Positions 47,085-56,217 of a DNA stretch of 64,000 nt are shown piece after piece. The stretch's first letter is position 1, and each line of letters begins with the position of its first letter. Below the pieces are notes generated by a model. It worked only from the letters and a program-made list of their open reading frames with translations, was not told the DNA's origin and did not search any database. The stretch covers positions 124,001-188,000 of the forward strand of contig CAWCOV010000031.1 in the NCBI GenBank assembly GCA_963797255.1. Reading direction: 5' to 3'. A program made the translations under genes and the position numbers. Origin of the DNA: JANXZS01 sp963797255. GTDB taxonomy: Bacteria; Acidobacteriota; Terriglobia; Terriglobales; Acidobacteriaceae.

Positions 47085-48580
47085 TGACCGTTGTTCCGGC
47101 AACAGAAGCGAAGCGTAGAATGGCCCGGGCGGACCACATAATGATCGATACTATGCGACACGCGCAGCAGAAATGGGCAGAGACTCCTGTCCGATTCCGT
47201 CTGCGCATTTTGAAAAATGCGCGGCAGTCGTTGGCGGTACAGGCTGAAGACTTTGCGAATACCGTGCCCGATGAAATTCCGGGAGCGCTGCATCGATCGC
47301 AGGCGGACACGCTGGGGGCCGAGGTGCTTCCTGTGCTGGAGGCGATTCGTTACCTGGAACGTGAGGCAGCGTGGATACTGCGTCCGCAACGTATGAGCAG
47401 CGCGAGCAGGCCGCTGGTGCTGACCGGCGTGTCGACCGAGGTTCTGCGTGTGCCGCTCGGCGTGGTGTTGATTATAGGAGCTGCAAATTATCCCCTCCTG
47501 CTCGCAGGCGTACAGGCGGTGCAAGCTCTGGCGGCAGGCAACGCGGTGCTGTGGAAGCCAGCGCGGGGAGGAGAGTCGGTCGCCAACTTTCTTCGCGACG
47601 CATTGGTGAAGGCAGGATTGGATCGTGATTTGTTTACCGTGCTGGATTCGAACATTGAGGCTGGGACAAACGCAATCCGCGCGGGCGTGGACAAAGTTTT
47701 TCTCACGGGATCTGCAAACACCGGACGCGTTGTGATGCGGGAACTTGCGGAGACATTGACTCCGAGCGTGATGGAGCTATCGGGGTGTGATGCCGTGTTC
47801 GTAATGGATGGCGCGAATGTAGCGCGCGCCGTCGCGGCGATCGCGTTTGGCATGCGGTTGAATGGGTCGGCTACATGCATGGCGCCTCGGCGGCTGTTTG
47901 TAACATCCACTGTTTCTAATGTTCTTGTTCCGCGACTGGTGGAGTGGTTTAAAAAGATTGCTCCGGTCGCATTGCCTGCTGCCACGGTTCAACTGCTCAA
48001 CGAGTTGATTTCTGAAGCATTGGAAATGGGAGCCAGCGTGTTGATCGACGGACGCCGTGCCGAGGGTCACTCTGCCCCGACATTATTGGCAGGTGTGAGA
48101 GCGGGGATGCGGATAGCGCAAGCGGATATCTTTGCGCCGGTGCTCTCGGTAATTGAAGTTGAGAGCGAGGACCACGCAGTCGCTGCCTACGCTATGTGTC
48201 CATACCAGCTGTCGGCTTCGGTTTTCGGCGAAGAGAAGCAGGCTGCGGAATTTGCGAAACGGCTGAAGGCAGGCAACCTGCTAGTGAACGACGTCATCGT
48301 TTCCAGCGTAGACCCACGAGCATCGTTTGGAGGCCGCGGCCAGAGCGGATTTGGCGTGACCCGAGGACGCGAGGGATTGCTGGAGATGACTGCAGTGAAA
48401 ACGCTGCAGATACAGCGCAACCGCAACACATTGGCTTATCAACCGACAACATTGGAGCACGCTGCTTTTTTCGTCGGGTACATCATGGCGTCCCATGGGA
48501 GCGGGTGGAGACAAAAATCGCGGGGACTTTGTAAGCTATTCTCTGCGGCACCGAAGTTGATGCGATCAAGCGGGCAATAA
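47084..48580 (+). CDS. Aldehyde dehydrogenase (CrtNc/AldH-like, carotenoid operon)
   Basis: 498 residues. GVVLIIGAANYPLLLAGVQAVQALAAGNAVLWKPA is the NAD-binding core, FLTGSANTGRVVMREL the glycine motif, VMELSGCDAVFVM the general-base Glu, and NGSATCMAPRRLFV the catalytic Cys in the family context. FGGRGQSGFGVTRG near the C-terminus is typical of long-chain/terpenoid aldehyde dehydrogenases. In staphyloxanthin-type pathways this enzyme (AldH/CrtNc) oxidises a terminal carotenoid aldehyde to the acid; placed between two CrtI-family genes, that role is a natural inference. ATG overlaps the previous stop by one base. Confidence 0.88.
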   Translation: MTVVPATEAKRRMARADHIMIDTMRHAQQKWAETPVRFRLRILKNARQSLAVQAEDFANTVPDEIPGALHRSQADTLGAEVLPVLEAIRYLEREAAWILRPQRMSSASRPLVLTGVSTEVLRVPLGVVLIIGAANYPLLLAGVQAVQALAAGNAVLWKPARGGESVANFLRDALVKAGLDRDLFTVLDSNIEAGTNAIRAGVDKVFLTGSANTGRVVMRELAETLTPSVMELSGCDAVFVMDGANVARAVAAIAFGMRLNGSATCMAPRRLFVTSTVSNVLVPRLVEWFKKIAPVALPAATVQLLNELISEALEMGASVLIDGRRAEGHSAPTLLAGVRAGMRIAQADIFAPVLSVIEVESEDHAVAAYAMCPYQLSASVFGEEKQAAEFAKRLKAGNLLVNDVIVSSVDPRASFGGRGQSGFGVTRGREGLLEMTAVKTLQIQRNRNTLAYQPTTLEHAAFFVGYIMASHGSGWRQKSRGLCKLFSAAPKLMRSSGQ

Positions 48581-48591
48581 GGGAGCTTCGA

Positions 48592-50142
48592 ATGCACGTA
48601 GCAGTAATTGGTTCGGGATTGGCGGGCCTTGCCGCGGCATGCACACTGGCCGCGCGGGGTTACACGGTCGATGTGTTCGATAAGAATCCGTGGCTCGGAG
48701 GCAAAGCGGCGGTACTCGCCGAGCAGGGATTTCGTTTCGACATGGGACCAACCATTCTGATCCAACCATCAGTGTTGAGGCGCATCTTCTGCGAGGCCAA
48801 CCGCAGACTCGAAGACTACATTGAGATGGTGCGGCTGGATCCGCAGTGGCGTTGTTTTTTCGACAACGGCTCCGTGCTTGATCTGAAGCATAATGTTCGC
48901 GAAATGGCCGCTTCGCTCGATTCACGCACGCCGGGCATGGGTGCGAAGTATGTGCAGTTTATGGAGCTTTCTGAAAAACTGCACCACATCTCCGATCGAT
49001 TCTTTTTCTGGAAGCCGGTGGGATCGATGCGGGACACGTTTCAACTCGGAGGGGCGTTCCAGCCATCGGTGTTGAAGGACGTGATGCGGATGCGCCTGGG
49101 TCAGACGGTCAGCGGAACGATTCGCAGTTTCATTGATGATCCTCAAGTGGCGCAGATGCTGGATCATTATGTTCAATATGTAGGATCGGCGCCGGACAAT
49201 TCTCCTGCCATCCTGTGTTCGATCGGCCACATGCAAGCGGAAGAAGGGATCTGGTACCCGATGGGAGGCACGCGCGCCGTGCCTGAAGCGCTGGTGAAAC
49301 TGGGCAAAGAGTTGGGCGTCTCGTACCATCCCTCGACCGAAGTCGAGCGCATCGTGATTGAAGGTGGAAGAGTTACGGGCCTGACGACGACGAAGGGAGA
49401 CTTGATTGCTTTTGACGCCATTGTTTCGAACGAAGATGCGGTAAGGACATACCGCGAGTTGATTGGCGGGCCCATTGCGGAAGCTTTCAACAAGAAGCGT
49501 GAGTATGAACCAGCGTGTTCCGGCGTGGTGCTTTATCTTGGATTGAACAAGCGATATGAGCATCTCGCGCATCACGACTTTGTTTTCTCGCGCGATGCTC
49601 ACGAGGAGTTTCATCATATTTACGATTTAGGTGAACCTGCTCCTGACCCGACGTGCTACCTTGCGTCAACGAGCGCGACCGAGCCTGCCACAGCACCGGA
49701 GGGCGGCGATGCTCTGTATGTTCTGGTGCACACTCCTTATCTTCGGCCGGGACAGGATTGGAAGAAAATGTTCCCCGCGTATCGGAAGGTCATTATCGAG
49801 AAGTTGAAACGAACGGCGGGGCTGACAGATATCGAAGAGCGCATTGTGTTTGAGCGGGCGCTGACTCCGCAGGATATTCACGATCGTTACAAGGTGCTGA
49901 ACGGTGCGATTTACGGGCTCTCCAGCCATGGCCGATGGAACGGCGCGTTCAAGCCATCGAATGCTAGCCGGGAAGTTGACGGGCTGTTTCTGGCGGGCGG
50001 CGCAGCGCATCCCGGCCCTGGAATGCCGATGGTGATGATGTCTGGATGGATTGCGGCGGACGCAGTGGATGCTCGCTATCGCGGCGCGGATACGGCAGGC
50101 GCGGCGCGCAAACACGCTGAAGAATTGCTGGCGAGCGTGTGA
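48592..50142 (+). CDS. Carotenoid desaturase/oxygenase (CrtI/CrtN/CrtP family)
   Basis: 516 residues, intact. MHVAVIGSGLAGLAAACTLAARG is the FAD-binding N-terminus; WLGGKAAVLAEQGFRFDMGPTILIQP, GIWYPMGGTRAVPEALVKLGKELG and FLAGGAAHPGPGMPMVMMSGWIAAD are the CrtI-family blocks. Compared with the first desaturase the C-terminal motif reads AAHPGPGMP rather than THPGSGLP, so the two are distinct paralogues as expected for a desaturase plus oxygenase or two-stage desaturation pathway. It begins 12 bp after the dehydrogenase stop and overlaps the acyltransferase start by 4 nt (GTGTGA), so it is tightly co-translated. Confidence 0.93.
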   Translation: MHVAVIGSGLAGLAAACTLAARGYTVDVFDKNPWLGGKAAVLAEQGFRFDMGPTILIQPSVLRRIFCEANRRLEDYIEMVRLDPQWRCFFDNGSVLDLKHNVREMAASLDSRTPGMGAKYVQFMELSEKLHHISDRFFFWKPVGSMRDTFQLGGAFQPSVLKDVMRMRLGQTVSGTIRSFIDDPQVAQMLDHYVQYVGSAPDNSPAILCSIGHMQAEEGIWYPMGGTRAVPEALVKLGKELGVSYHPSTEVERIVIEGGRVTGLTTTKGDLIAFDAIVSNEDAVRTYRELIGGPIAEAFNKKREYEPACSGVVLYLGLNKRYEHLAHHDFVFSRDAHEEFHHIYDLGEPAPDPTCYLASTSATEPATAPEGGDALYVLVHTPYLRPGQDWKKMFPAYRKVIIEKLKRTAGLTDIEERIVFERALTPQDIHDRYKVLNGAIYGLSSHGRWNGAFKPSNASREVDGLFLAGGAAHPGPGMPMVMMSGWIAADAVDARYRGADTAGAARKHAEELLASV

Positions 50143-50948
50143 AGAACGACCGGCTAACGCGCGCGATCGCACCGGCGGAATTAACGCCGCCATCGCCACG
50201 ACTGCTGTCTTTTTTTCGACTTTACCTGGTCTGGTATGTGCGGCGGCATTTTCACGCGATGCGGCTCGCGAACGCACCGCGCTTTCCTTCCGCGAGCACT
50301 CTCGTCGTGTATCTGAATCATCCGTCGTGGTGGGATCCAATCACAATCCTTCTGCTGTCGAATCATTTGCGTCCTGAGGCCGACCACTATGGCCCGATGG
50401 ATGCGAAGGCGCTGGAACGTTATGGATTGTTTCGCAGAATGGGGGCATTTCCCGTTGCCGCGGGAAAGGCGGAAGGCGTGCCGCAATTTCTTGGCAGCGC
50501 GCGACTGGTGTTGGAGCAAGGCGGTGTTTTGTGGGTAACGCCCGAGGGACAATTCACCGACAATCGCACGCGTCCGGTCACGTTCAAGAGCGGACTGTCG
50601 CACCTGATTTCGCAAATGGGCCGCATTACACTTCTGCCGATCGCCCTTGAATATACGTACTGGGACGAAAGGCTGCCGGAGATCCTGGTGAACTGCGGCG
50701 AGCCTTTGCACATTGCGGACGGGCGCGCGGAAGAGGCGCACACATGGAATAACCTGATGGCGTACGCGATGACATCGACGCAGGAAGAACTGGCGCAGAT
50801 TGCGGCGACGCGCAAGGCGGAGAATTTTTCCACAGTGCTCGCGGGCGGCTCTGGCATTGGCGGGATGTACGAGTATTGGAAGAGGCTGCAAGCGGCTCTT
50901 CTGGGCGCGAAATACGAAAGTGAGCATGGTAGCATTCACAAACCATGA
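50139..50948 (+). CDS. Lysophospholipid-type acyltransferase (CrtO-like candidate)
   Basis: 269 residues starting with GTG (VKNDRLTRAIAP). VVYLNHPSWWDPITILLLS is the NHx4D acyltransferase motif; GAFPVAAGKAEGVPQFLGSA and VLWVTPEGQFTDNR contain the substrate and EG-x-R-like blocks of PlsC-type 1-acyl-sn-glycerol-3-phosphate acyltransferases. The hydrophobic N-terminal half suggests membrane association. In staphyloxanthin synthesis the final acylation is done by CrtO; in this operon a PlsC-family enzyme in the same position is an inference for that step. It overlaps both neighbours (GTGA and ATGA). Confidence 0.82.
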   Translation: MKNDRLTRAIAPAELTPPSPRLLSFFRLYLVWYVRRHFHAMRLANAPRFPSASTLVVYLNHPSWWDPITILLLSNHLRPEADHYGPMDAKALERYGLFRRMGAFPVAAGKAEGVPQFLGSARLVLEQGGVLWVTPEGQFTDNRTRPVTFKSGLSHLISQMGRITLLPIALEYTYWDERLPEILVNCGEPLHIADGRAEEAHTWNNLMAYAMTSTQEELAQIAATRKAENFSTVLAGGSGIGGMYEYWKRLQAALLGAKYESEHGSIHKP

Positions 50949-52084
50949 CGCTGACGACTGTCTGCGAAGTGAGTTTTGTTGCGGCAGCTATTCCCGCGGT
51001 GCTCTTCTGCTGGAATCTCTTGCTCTATCGTGAACCTCCGTCGATGCCGCCCTCGCAGGTGCGGCCAAAAATCTCCGTGCTGATTCCAGCCCGCAATGAG
51101 GAAGCATCGATCGGTGCTGCCGTTGAAAGCGTGCTGCGATCTCAAGGCGTTGATCTGGAACTCCTGGTTCTGGACGATGCTTCTACGGATCGCACCGCGA
51201 AGATCGTTGAGACAATTGCAGCGCGCGATTCGCGCGTGAGGCTGGAGCATTCGTCGCAGCTTCCATGGGGGTGGAATGGCAAGCAGTACGCGTGTTCGCG
51301 CCTGGCTCGACATGCGAGGTACGAGGTTCTCTGTTATCTGGACGCAGATGTGCGGGTGAGCCCGGCGGCGCTGGGTCGGATGCATGCCTTTATGGAGCGC
51401 TCGAAGAGTGACCTGGTGAGCGGCTTTCCCCTGCAAGAGACAGAGACAGTGCTCGAGTGGTTGCTGCTGCCTCTGATCCATTTTGTGCTGCTTGGATTTC
51501 TTCCGCTTGCAGGGATGCGAACGTTTCAAGCGGCGGGCTTTGCGGCCGGTTGCGGACAGTTCATGATGGTGCGGCGAAAGGGGTACGAATCCACAGGTGG
51601 ACACGCGGCTATTCGGAGCACAATGCACGATGGTTTGTTGCTGCCGAAGGCGTTTCGGAAGAACGGGCTGCGAACCGACCTGGCGGATCTTACGGAACAG
51701 GCTACCTGCCGCATGTACCGGAGTGCAGGCGAAGTGTGGAGCGGGCTTTCGAAGAATGCGACGGAAGGAATGGCAGCTCCGGCGAGAATATTGCCGTTCA
51801 GCTTTCTGCTTTTTTTCGGCCAGGTAATTCCGTTGTTGCTGTTGTTCGTTGTGCTGCTCAAAGGACAACTTCAGACGACGGCAGGGACGCTTGCGTTTGC
51901 AGCGGTCGTACTTAGTTACCTTCCACGAGCATTGGGTGTCTGGAGGTTTCGTCAGAGTTTGCGGGGGGCGTTGCTGCATCCCGTGGGCGTGCTGCTGCTG
52001 CTGATTCTGGAGTGGTATGCACTGATTCGCAAGATCGCGGGGCGCCAGTCCACGTGGAAGCAACGTTCGTATGACGCGGGATAG
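50945..52084 (+). CDS. Glycosyltransferase family 2 (CrtQ-like candidate)
   Basis: 379 residues. PKISVLIPARNEEASIGAAVE, LLVLDDASTDRTA and LCYLDADVRVSPAAL (DxD-like) are GT2 motifs; QFMMVRRKGYESTGGHAAIR and the downstream EQATCRMYRSAGEVWSG region are typical of the CrtQ/GT2 family active on terpenoid acids. Four hydrophobic helices (AIPAVLFCWNLLLY at the N-terminus, and ILPFSFLLFFGQVIPLLLLFVVLL, TLAFAAVVLSYLP, LHPVGVLLLLILEW at the C-terminus) make it membrane-bound. In staphyloxanthin synthesis CrtQ glucosylates the carotenoid acid. Last gene of the operon; a hairpin follows at 52139. Confidence 0.85.
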   Translation: MTLTTVCEVSFVAAAIPAVLFCWNLLLYREPPSMPPSQVRPKISVLIPARNEEASIGAAVESVLRSQGVDLELLVLDDASTDRTAKIVETIAARDSRVRLEHSSQLPWGWNGKQYACSRLARHARYEVLCYLDADVRVSPAALGRMHAFMERSKSDLVSGFPLQETETVLEWLLLPLIHFVLLGFLPLAGMRTFQAAGFAAGCGQFMMVRRKGYESTGGHAAIRSTMHDGLLLPKAFRKNGLRTDLADLTEQATCRMYRSAGEVWSGLSKNATEGMAAPARILPFSFLLFFGQVIPLLLLFVVLLKGQLQTTAGTLAFAAVVLSYLPRALGVWRFRQSLRGALLHPVGVLLLLILEWYALIRKIAGRQSTWKQRSYDAG

Positions 52085-52138
52085 CATTCGTACTCGTGTC
52101 AAATGGCGGCAAGAGACTCCGTTGTGAGAACGGTAAAA

Positions 52139-52169
52139 AGCGCCTCAAGCAATGAATGCTGAGGCGCTT
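52139..52169. terminator. Bidirectional hairpin between convergent genes
   Basis: Perfect 10-bp arms AAGCGCCTCA / TGAGGCGCTT with an 11-nt loop, flanked by GGTAAAA on the left and CTGGGTTG on the right. It separates the carotenoid operon from the OPT transporter gene. Confidence 0.8.
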
Positions 52170-52184
52170 CTGGGTTGAGGCAAG

Positions 52185-54382
52185 TTACTTCGTGGAGTTG
52201 AGCGGCTTGCGCGCGAAGTAATACAGCGAAAAGGCAAGCAGCGCGAACATCGACCACCGATATCCAGTCGTGATAGAGGAAGGTCTTTGGGAAGCGCAGG
52301 ATGTCATGCTTGTTGGTCGCAGCTTCGTAAAGCTTGAGGGCCACGCCGAGCAATCCGACGATGCCTCCGGCGGCGATCAATCCACTAGCGTAGAGTGAGC
52401 CCGGGCTGATCTCGCTCTCGGTGTCCTCTTTTGCGCCGCCAGCTTTTTCAATGGCGCGATCGACCATCCAGCGTATGACGCCGCCGCAGAAAATCGCGAG
52501 CGTAGTGGCTATGGAGAGATAGGCTCCCACTGCGAACGAGAGTGAGCGAATGCCGAGAAGTTCTACCGCGATGACGACGAAGACTCCGAGCAACACGAGT
52601 CCCCAGGGCAACTTACGGCTGAGGATACCGTTGATGACGGTTGCCATGAGGCGGGCTTGCGGGGCGGCGGCTTTCTCGCTTCCGATGCCCTGGATCCACT
52701 GCACTTCGATGGTGTGGGTCGCGGGATTGTAGAGATAGGTGCCGTCCGCCAACTCTGACGATCCCAGCGCGTTGAGCAGGATGAAGTTTGAGCCGGAGTC
52801 GGTGACTTCGGACTTGTCGGCGCGCACAACGCGGAAGGTGTTACGGGTGAAGGTGCCTTGGACTTGGACTCCACTATGGACCGTGCTAATGTCCCAGGGC
52901 TGCGATGTTTCGCGGAATTCTTCGAGCCCTTTGTTCATGAGGTTAAGGGTGACGCCGATGGCGACGGTGGAGATACAGACGCCGATCATCAGGGCTACCT
53001 GCTGCTTCCACGGCGTGGCTCCGATGAGGAATCCAGTCTTGAGATCCTGCGAGGTGTCGCCGGCATTTGAGGCGGCGATGCAGACAACGCCGCCGATGGT
53101 GATGGCGAGCGCACCGAAGGCGGGTGCCGTCCAACCCTTTACGAGGAAGATGGCCGTGGTGGCCATGAGAGTGGCGATGGTCATGCCGGAAACGGGGCTT
53201 GCGGAACTTCCGATGAGTCCCACGATCCGGGACGCGACGGTGACGAAAAGAAATCCGAAGACCACGACAAGGAGGGACGCAGCGAGATTTGCGAGTAGTC
53301 CGACCTGCGCGCCGGGAACGGGTTTGAAGGTGAGGAAGAGGAACATCATCAAAACGATCAAGGCCGAGCCGCCCACGACAACGGCCATGGAGAGGTCGTC
53401 CTCTGTGCGGCGTGTCGCCTGCTTTGCGCCGCCGGACTTCTTGATGTTCTGCAAGCCGGTTCGCAGAGCGTTGAAGATGGTGGGCATGGTCTTCAGCAGC
53501 GTGATGAGACCTGCGGCGGCTACAGCACCCGCACCCATCGGGCCGGATGTAGGAGGCCCATAGTTCACTGGGCGTCATATTGGCGATGGGCTTGGTGGCG
53601 GGATATAGCGCGTTGGGAAAGTGCGATCCGAAGAAATAGATTAGCGGCATGAGCACGAGCCAGGAAAAAACGCCTCCAGCGAAGATGATGCCGGCAACAC
53701 GCGGTCCGATGATGTAACCGACGCCGAGATATTCCGGCGTGGCATCGGCACGAATGGCGGCGCCTTTCAAAACATGTTGCGGTCCGAAGTCCGGCTGGTA
53801 GTCCGGGGTGCCGGGCCATGCGGAGAAGAGATTGTCATTCTGGAAGAGTGTGTATAGGCCGCCAAGTCCAAGGCCGAGAAAGACGCGGCTGGCGAAGGAT
53901 CCTCCGCGCTCTCCTGCGAGCAGGACGTCAGCGCAGGCTGTTCCTTCCGGGTAGGTGAGGGTGCCGTGCTCTTCAACGATGAGTTGACGGCGGAGGGGAA
54001 TCATAAAGAGTACGCCCAGCCATCCGCCGATCAGGGCGAGCATGAAGATGCGGCTGTACTCCAGTTCAAAGCCCAGAAAGATAAGCGCCGGAAGGGTGAA
54101 GATGACGCCGGATGCGATGGACTGGCCAGCGTTTCCGGTGGTCTGCACGATGTTGTTTTCGAGGATTGAGGCGCGTCCAAAGACTCTCAGAATACTGATG
54201 GAGAGAACTGAGATCGGGATGGAGGCGGCAACGGTAAGTCCTGCGCGGAGGCCCACATACACGGTAACGGCGCCGAAGATGATGCCAAAGAAAGAACCCA
54301 GCAGAAGGGCGCGAACGGTGAACTCCGGACGCGACTCAGTGTAGGGAATGTATGGCTGAAATTCTTGAGGAACTTCTGACAC
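52185..54382 (-). CDS. OPT family oligopeptide transporter, two frameshifts
   Basis: Joined it is about 730 residues with 14-16 hydrophobic helices. MSEVPQEFQPYIPYTESRPEFTVRA is a usual OPT start; NIVQTTGNAGQSIASGVIFTLPAL is the family signature (OPT superfamily 'NQGE'-like region), EYLGVGYIIGPRVAGIIFAGG and FGALAITIGGVVCIAASNAGDTSQDLKTGFLIGATPWKQQ follow. The first break is at CGGCCCGATGGG (53550-53556): dropping one C restores SELWASYIRPMGAGAVAAAG. The second is near 52250: dropping one base restores MFALLAFSLYYFARK and a TAA at 52185. The protein is a proton-coupled importer of oligopeptides or metal-chelate peptides in the inner membrane. The open reading to 52099 past this is an out-of-frame continuation. 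Confidence 0.85.
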
Positions 54383-54654
54383 TCGAATGCCTCCGCTGGT
54401 GAAAGAGAGCCTGCCCTTGATGGCTGCGCCGGACCGCGTGGGGCAGCGTATCGCTTTTGTTTTCTCTAGAACCGACGAGTTTAACAGCGGGATACGGATG
54501 AAAACAGCGTGAATCGTTCCGTTGCGTGAAAGGCTTTCAAAATTGCCTGTGGATTGGTGCAGGGTTTTGCCCGTATACTCTGGATCAATGGTGGCGAAGG
54601 CGGATTGGCCTGGCTGCCAATGTGAGGTGCGTCTTCAGTAGTCAGAGGGAAACT

Positions 54655-55581
54655 TTGACGCTCGACGTTCCAACGTCTGACACGTCCCGGTGGCGCGCCG
54701 TGGTTCGCGTCCTCCGAAGTCCCGTGGACGCGCTGTCCTGTGCGGTCTTCCCTTCTTCTTGCTGTGTCTGCGGCAATCCTCTGCTGCGTTTGTCTCGTGC
54801 TCCTGTCTGCGATTCCTGTTGGAACAATCTCCCCAATCAAGAAGGAATGCTTTGCTGCGTCTGCGGCGAGAACATCGGCATTGCCACCTTCCCTGGCGGC
54901 TATCTTGCTTTGGAGGAAGAGAATTACTGCCGCGTATGCCGGATGTCGCCTCCGCCCTTCCGCAAGGCAGTTGCGCACGGAGTTTACGAGGGCACGCTTC
55001 GGGGATTAATTCACGCGCTGAAATACCAGCGGACCACCACGGTTGCAGATGCGCTTGGGATGCGGCTTGCCGACGCGATATCGATGCTGGCGGCCGAGGC
55101 TCCGCAGCGAATGCTGGTGGTTCCGGTGCCGTTGCATCGTTCAAAGCGAAATAGCCGGGGATACAACCAGTCAGAGCTACTGGCGAGGGCTGCGCTTAAG
55201 ACACTGCGGCGAACGCATCCTGAATGGAAACTCGAAATGGGAAGCGGCACCCTCATGCGGAGCCGCGCGACTGAGAGCCAATCCGGGCTCTCAACTCATC
55301 AACGCCGCGAGAATCTTCGCGGCGTTTTTTCTGTGCCGGATGCCGGACGACTGGCGGGACGTGATGTGCTGCTGGTGGATGACATCTACACGACGGGGGC
55401 GACAGCCCGGACTTGCAGCAAAGCCCTGCTGAAGGCCGGAGCAAATTCCGTTTGGGTGGCGACGCTGGCGCGTGCGCAACGCGAAGGTGTGGCGCTGTGG
55501 GATGCGAATTTCGGGAAGACTGCTGGAACCGTCGACCGTGCGGGGGAGCCAGTAAGTTCGATTGGCAGTGGAGTTCACTGA
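54655..55581 (+). CDS. ComF family phosphoribosyltransferase-like protein
   Basis: About 308 residues. Four-Cys zinc-finger-like motifs near the start (CCVCGNPLL, VCDSCW, CCVCGENIG, YCRVCRM) precede a PRTase domain: LVVPVPLHRSKRNSRGYNQSELLA, LRGVFSVPDAGRLAGRDVLLVDDIYTTGATARTC (the PRPP-binding signature) and KALLKAGANSVWVATLAR. ComF in Gram-positive bacteria is a DNA-uptake ATPase partner; in Gram-negative bacteria the role is unknown, possibly in competence or nucleotide metabolism. The start was placed at TTG 54655 after GGGAAACT; ATG 54526 is also open but codes an unlikely Trp/Arg-rich extension. Confidence 0.88.
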   Translation: MTLDVPTSDTSRWRAVVRVLRSPVDALSCAVFPSSCCVCGNPLLRLSRAPVCDSCWNNLPNQEGMLCCVCGENIGIATFPGGYLALEEENYCRVCRMSPPPFRKAVAHGVYEGTLRGLIHALKYQRTTTVADALGMRLADAISMLAAEAPQRMLVVPVPLHRSKRNSRGYNQSELLARAALKTLRRTHPEWKLEMGSGTLMRSRATESQSGLSTHQRRENLRGVFSVPDAGRLAGRDVLLVDDIYTTGATARTCSKALLKAGANSVWVATLARAQREGVALWDANFGKTAGTVDRAGEPVSSIGSGVH

Positions 55582-55593
55582 TTTGGGGGAGAG

Positions 55594-56202
55594 ATGTCTC
55601 TGGGAAAAGCCTCGGTTCATGCTCGCAAACAGAAATCGCTCGCCAAGTGCCACGTGGTCGTTCAGGAGGAGTATCGCGCGCCCTCAACGATGCAGATGCC
55701 GGTGCTGGTGCTCAATGCCTCGTATGAGCCAATCAATATCTGCGGTGCCCGGCGCGCCCTCGTTTTGGTACTGAAAGGTGTGGCGAAAACAGAAGAGGAG
55801 CAGGGTGCATTCCTGCATGCTGCGCGGATGAACCTGGCGCTGCCGTCGGTGATTCGATTGCTGGAGTATCGGCGCATTCCGCACCAGACGCGTGCCTTGT
55901 CGCGAAAGAACATTCTTCTGCGCGACCGCAATACCTGCCAATACTGTTCAGCATTATTACCAGCGGGAGAACTGACGCTGGATCACGTGCAACCGCGATC
56001 CCGCGGAGGGCTTTCAACCTGGGAGAATCTTGTTGCCTGCTGCCACTCCTGCAATCGGCGCAAGGGGAATCGCCTGCTTCACGAGATGGACGACATGCAA
56101 TTGCAGCGTGAGCCACGGCCGTTTTCGCTGCATACCAGCCGTCACATTATGCGCATGATCGGTCACTCCGACCCGAAGTGGCGACGGTATCTGTACTACT
56201 AG
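55594..56202 (+). CDS. HNH endonuclease domain protein
   Basis: 202 residues starting at ATG 55594 (GGGGAGAG upstream). QMPVLVLNASYEPINICGARRALVLVLKGVA is the conserved lead; RDRNTCQYCSALLPAGELTLDHVQPRSRGGLSTWENLVACCHSCNRRKGN is the HNH domain, with CxxC zinc pairs (CQYC, CHSC) and catalytic His in LDHVQPRS. This 'C5-HNH' type is widespread and not tied to restriction; the target is unknown. It begins 12 bp after comF and is probably co-transcribed with it. Confidence 0.92.
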   Translation: MSLGKASVHARKQKSLAKCHVVVQEEYRAPSTMQMPVLVLNASYEPINICGARRALVLVLKGVAKTEEEQGAFLHAARMNLALPSVIRLLEYRRIPHQTRALSRKNILLRDRNTCQYCSALLPAGELTLDHVQPRSRGGLSTWENLVACCHSCNRRKGNRLLHEMDDMQLQREPRPFSLHTSRHIMRMIGHSDPKWRRYLYY

Positions 56203-56217
56203 ACGGGATAGATCGGC

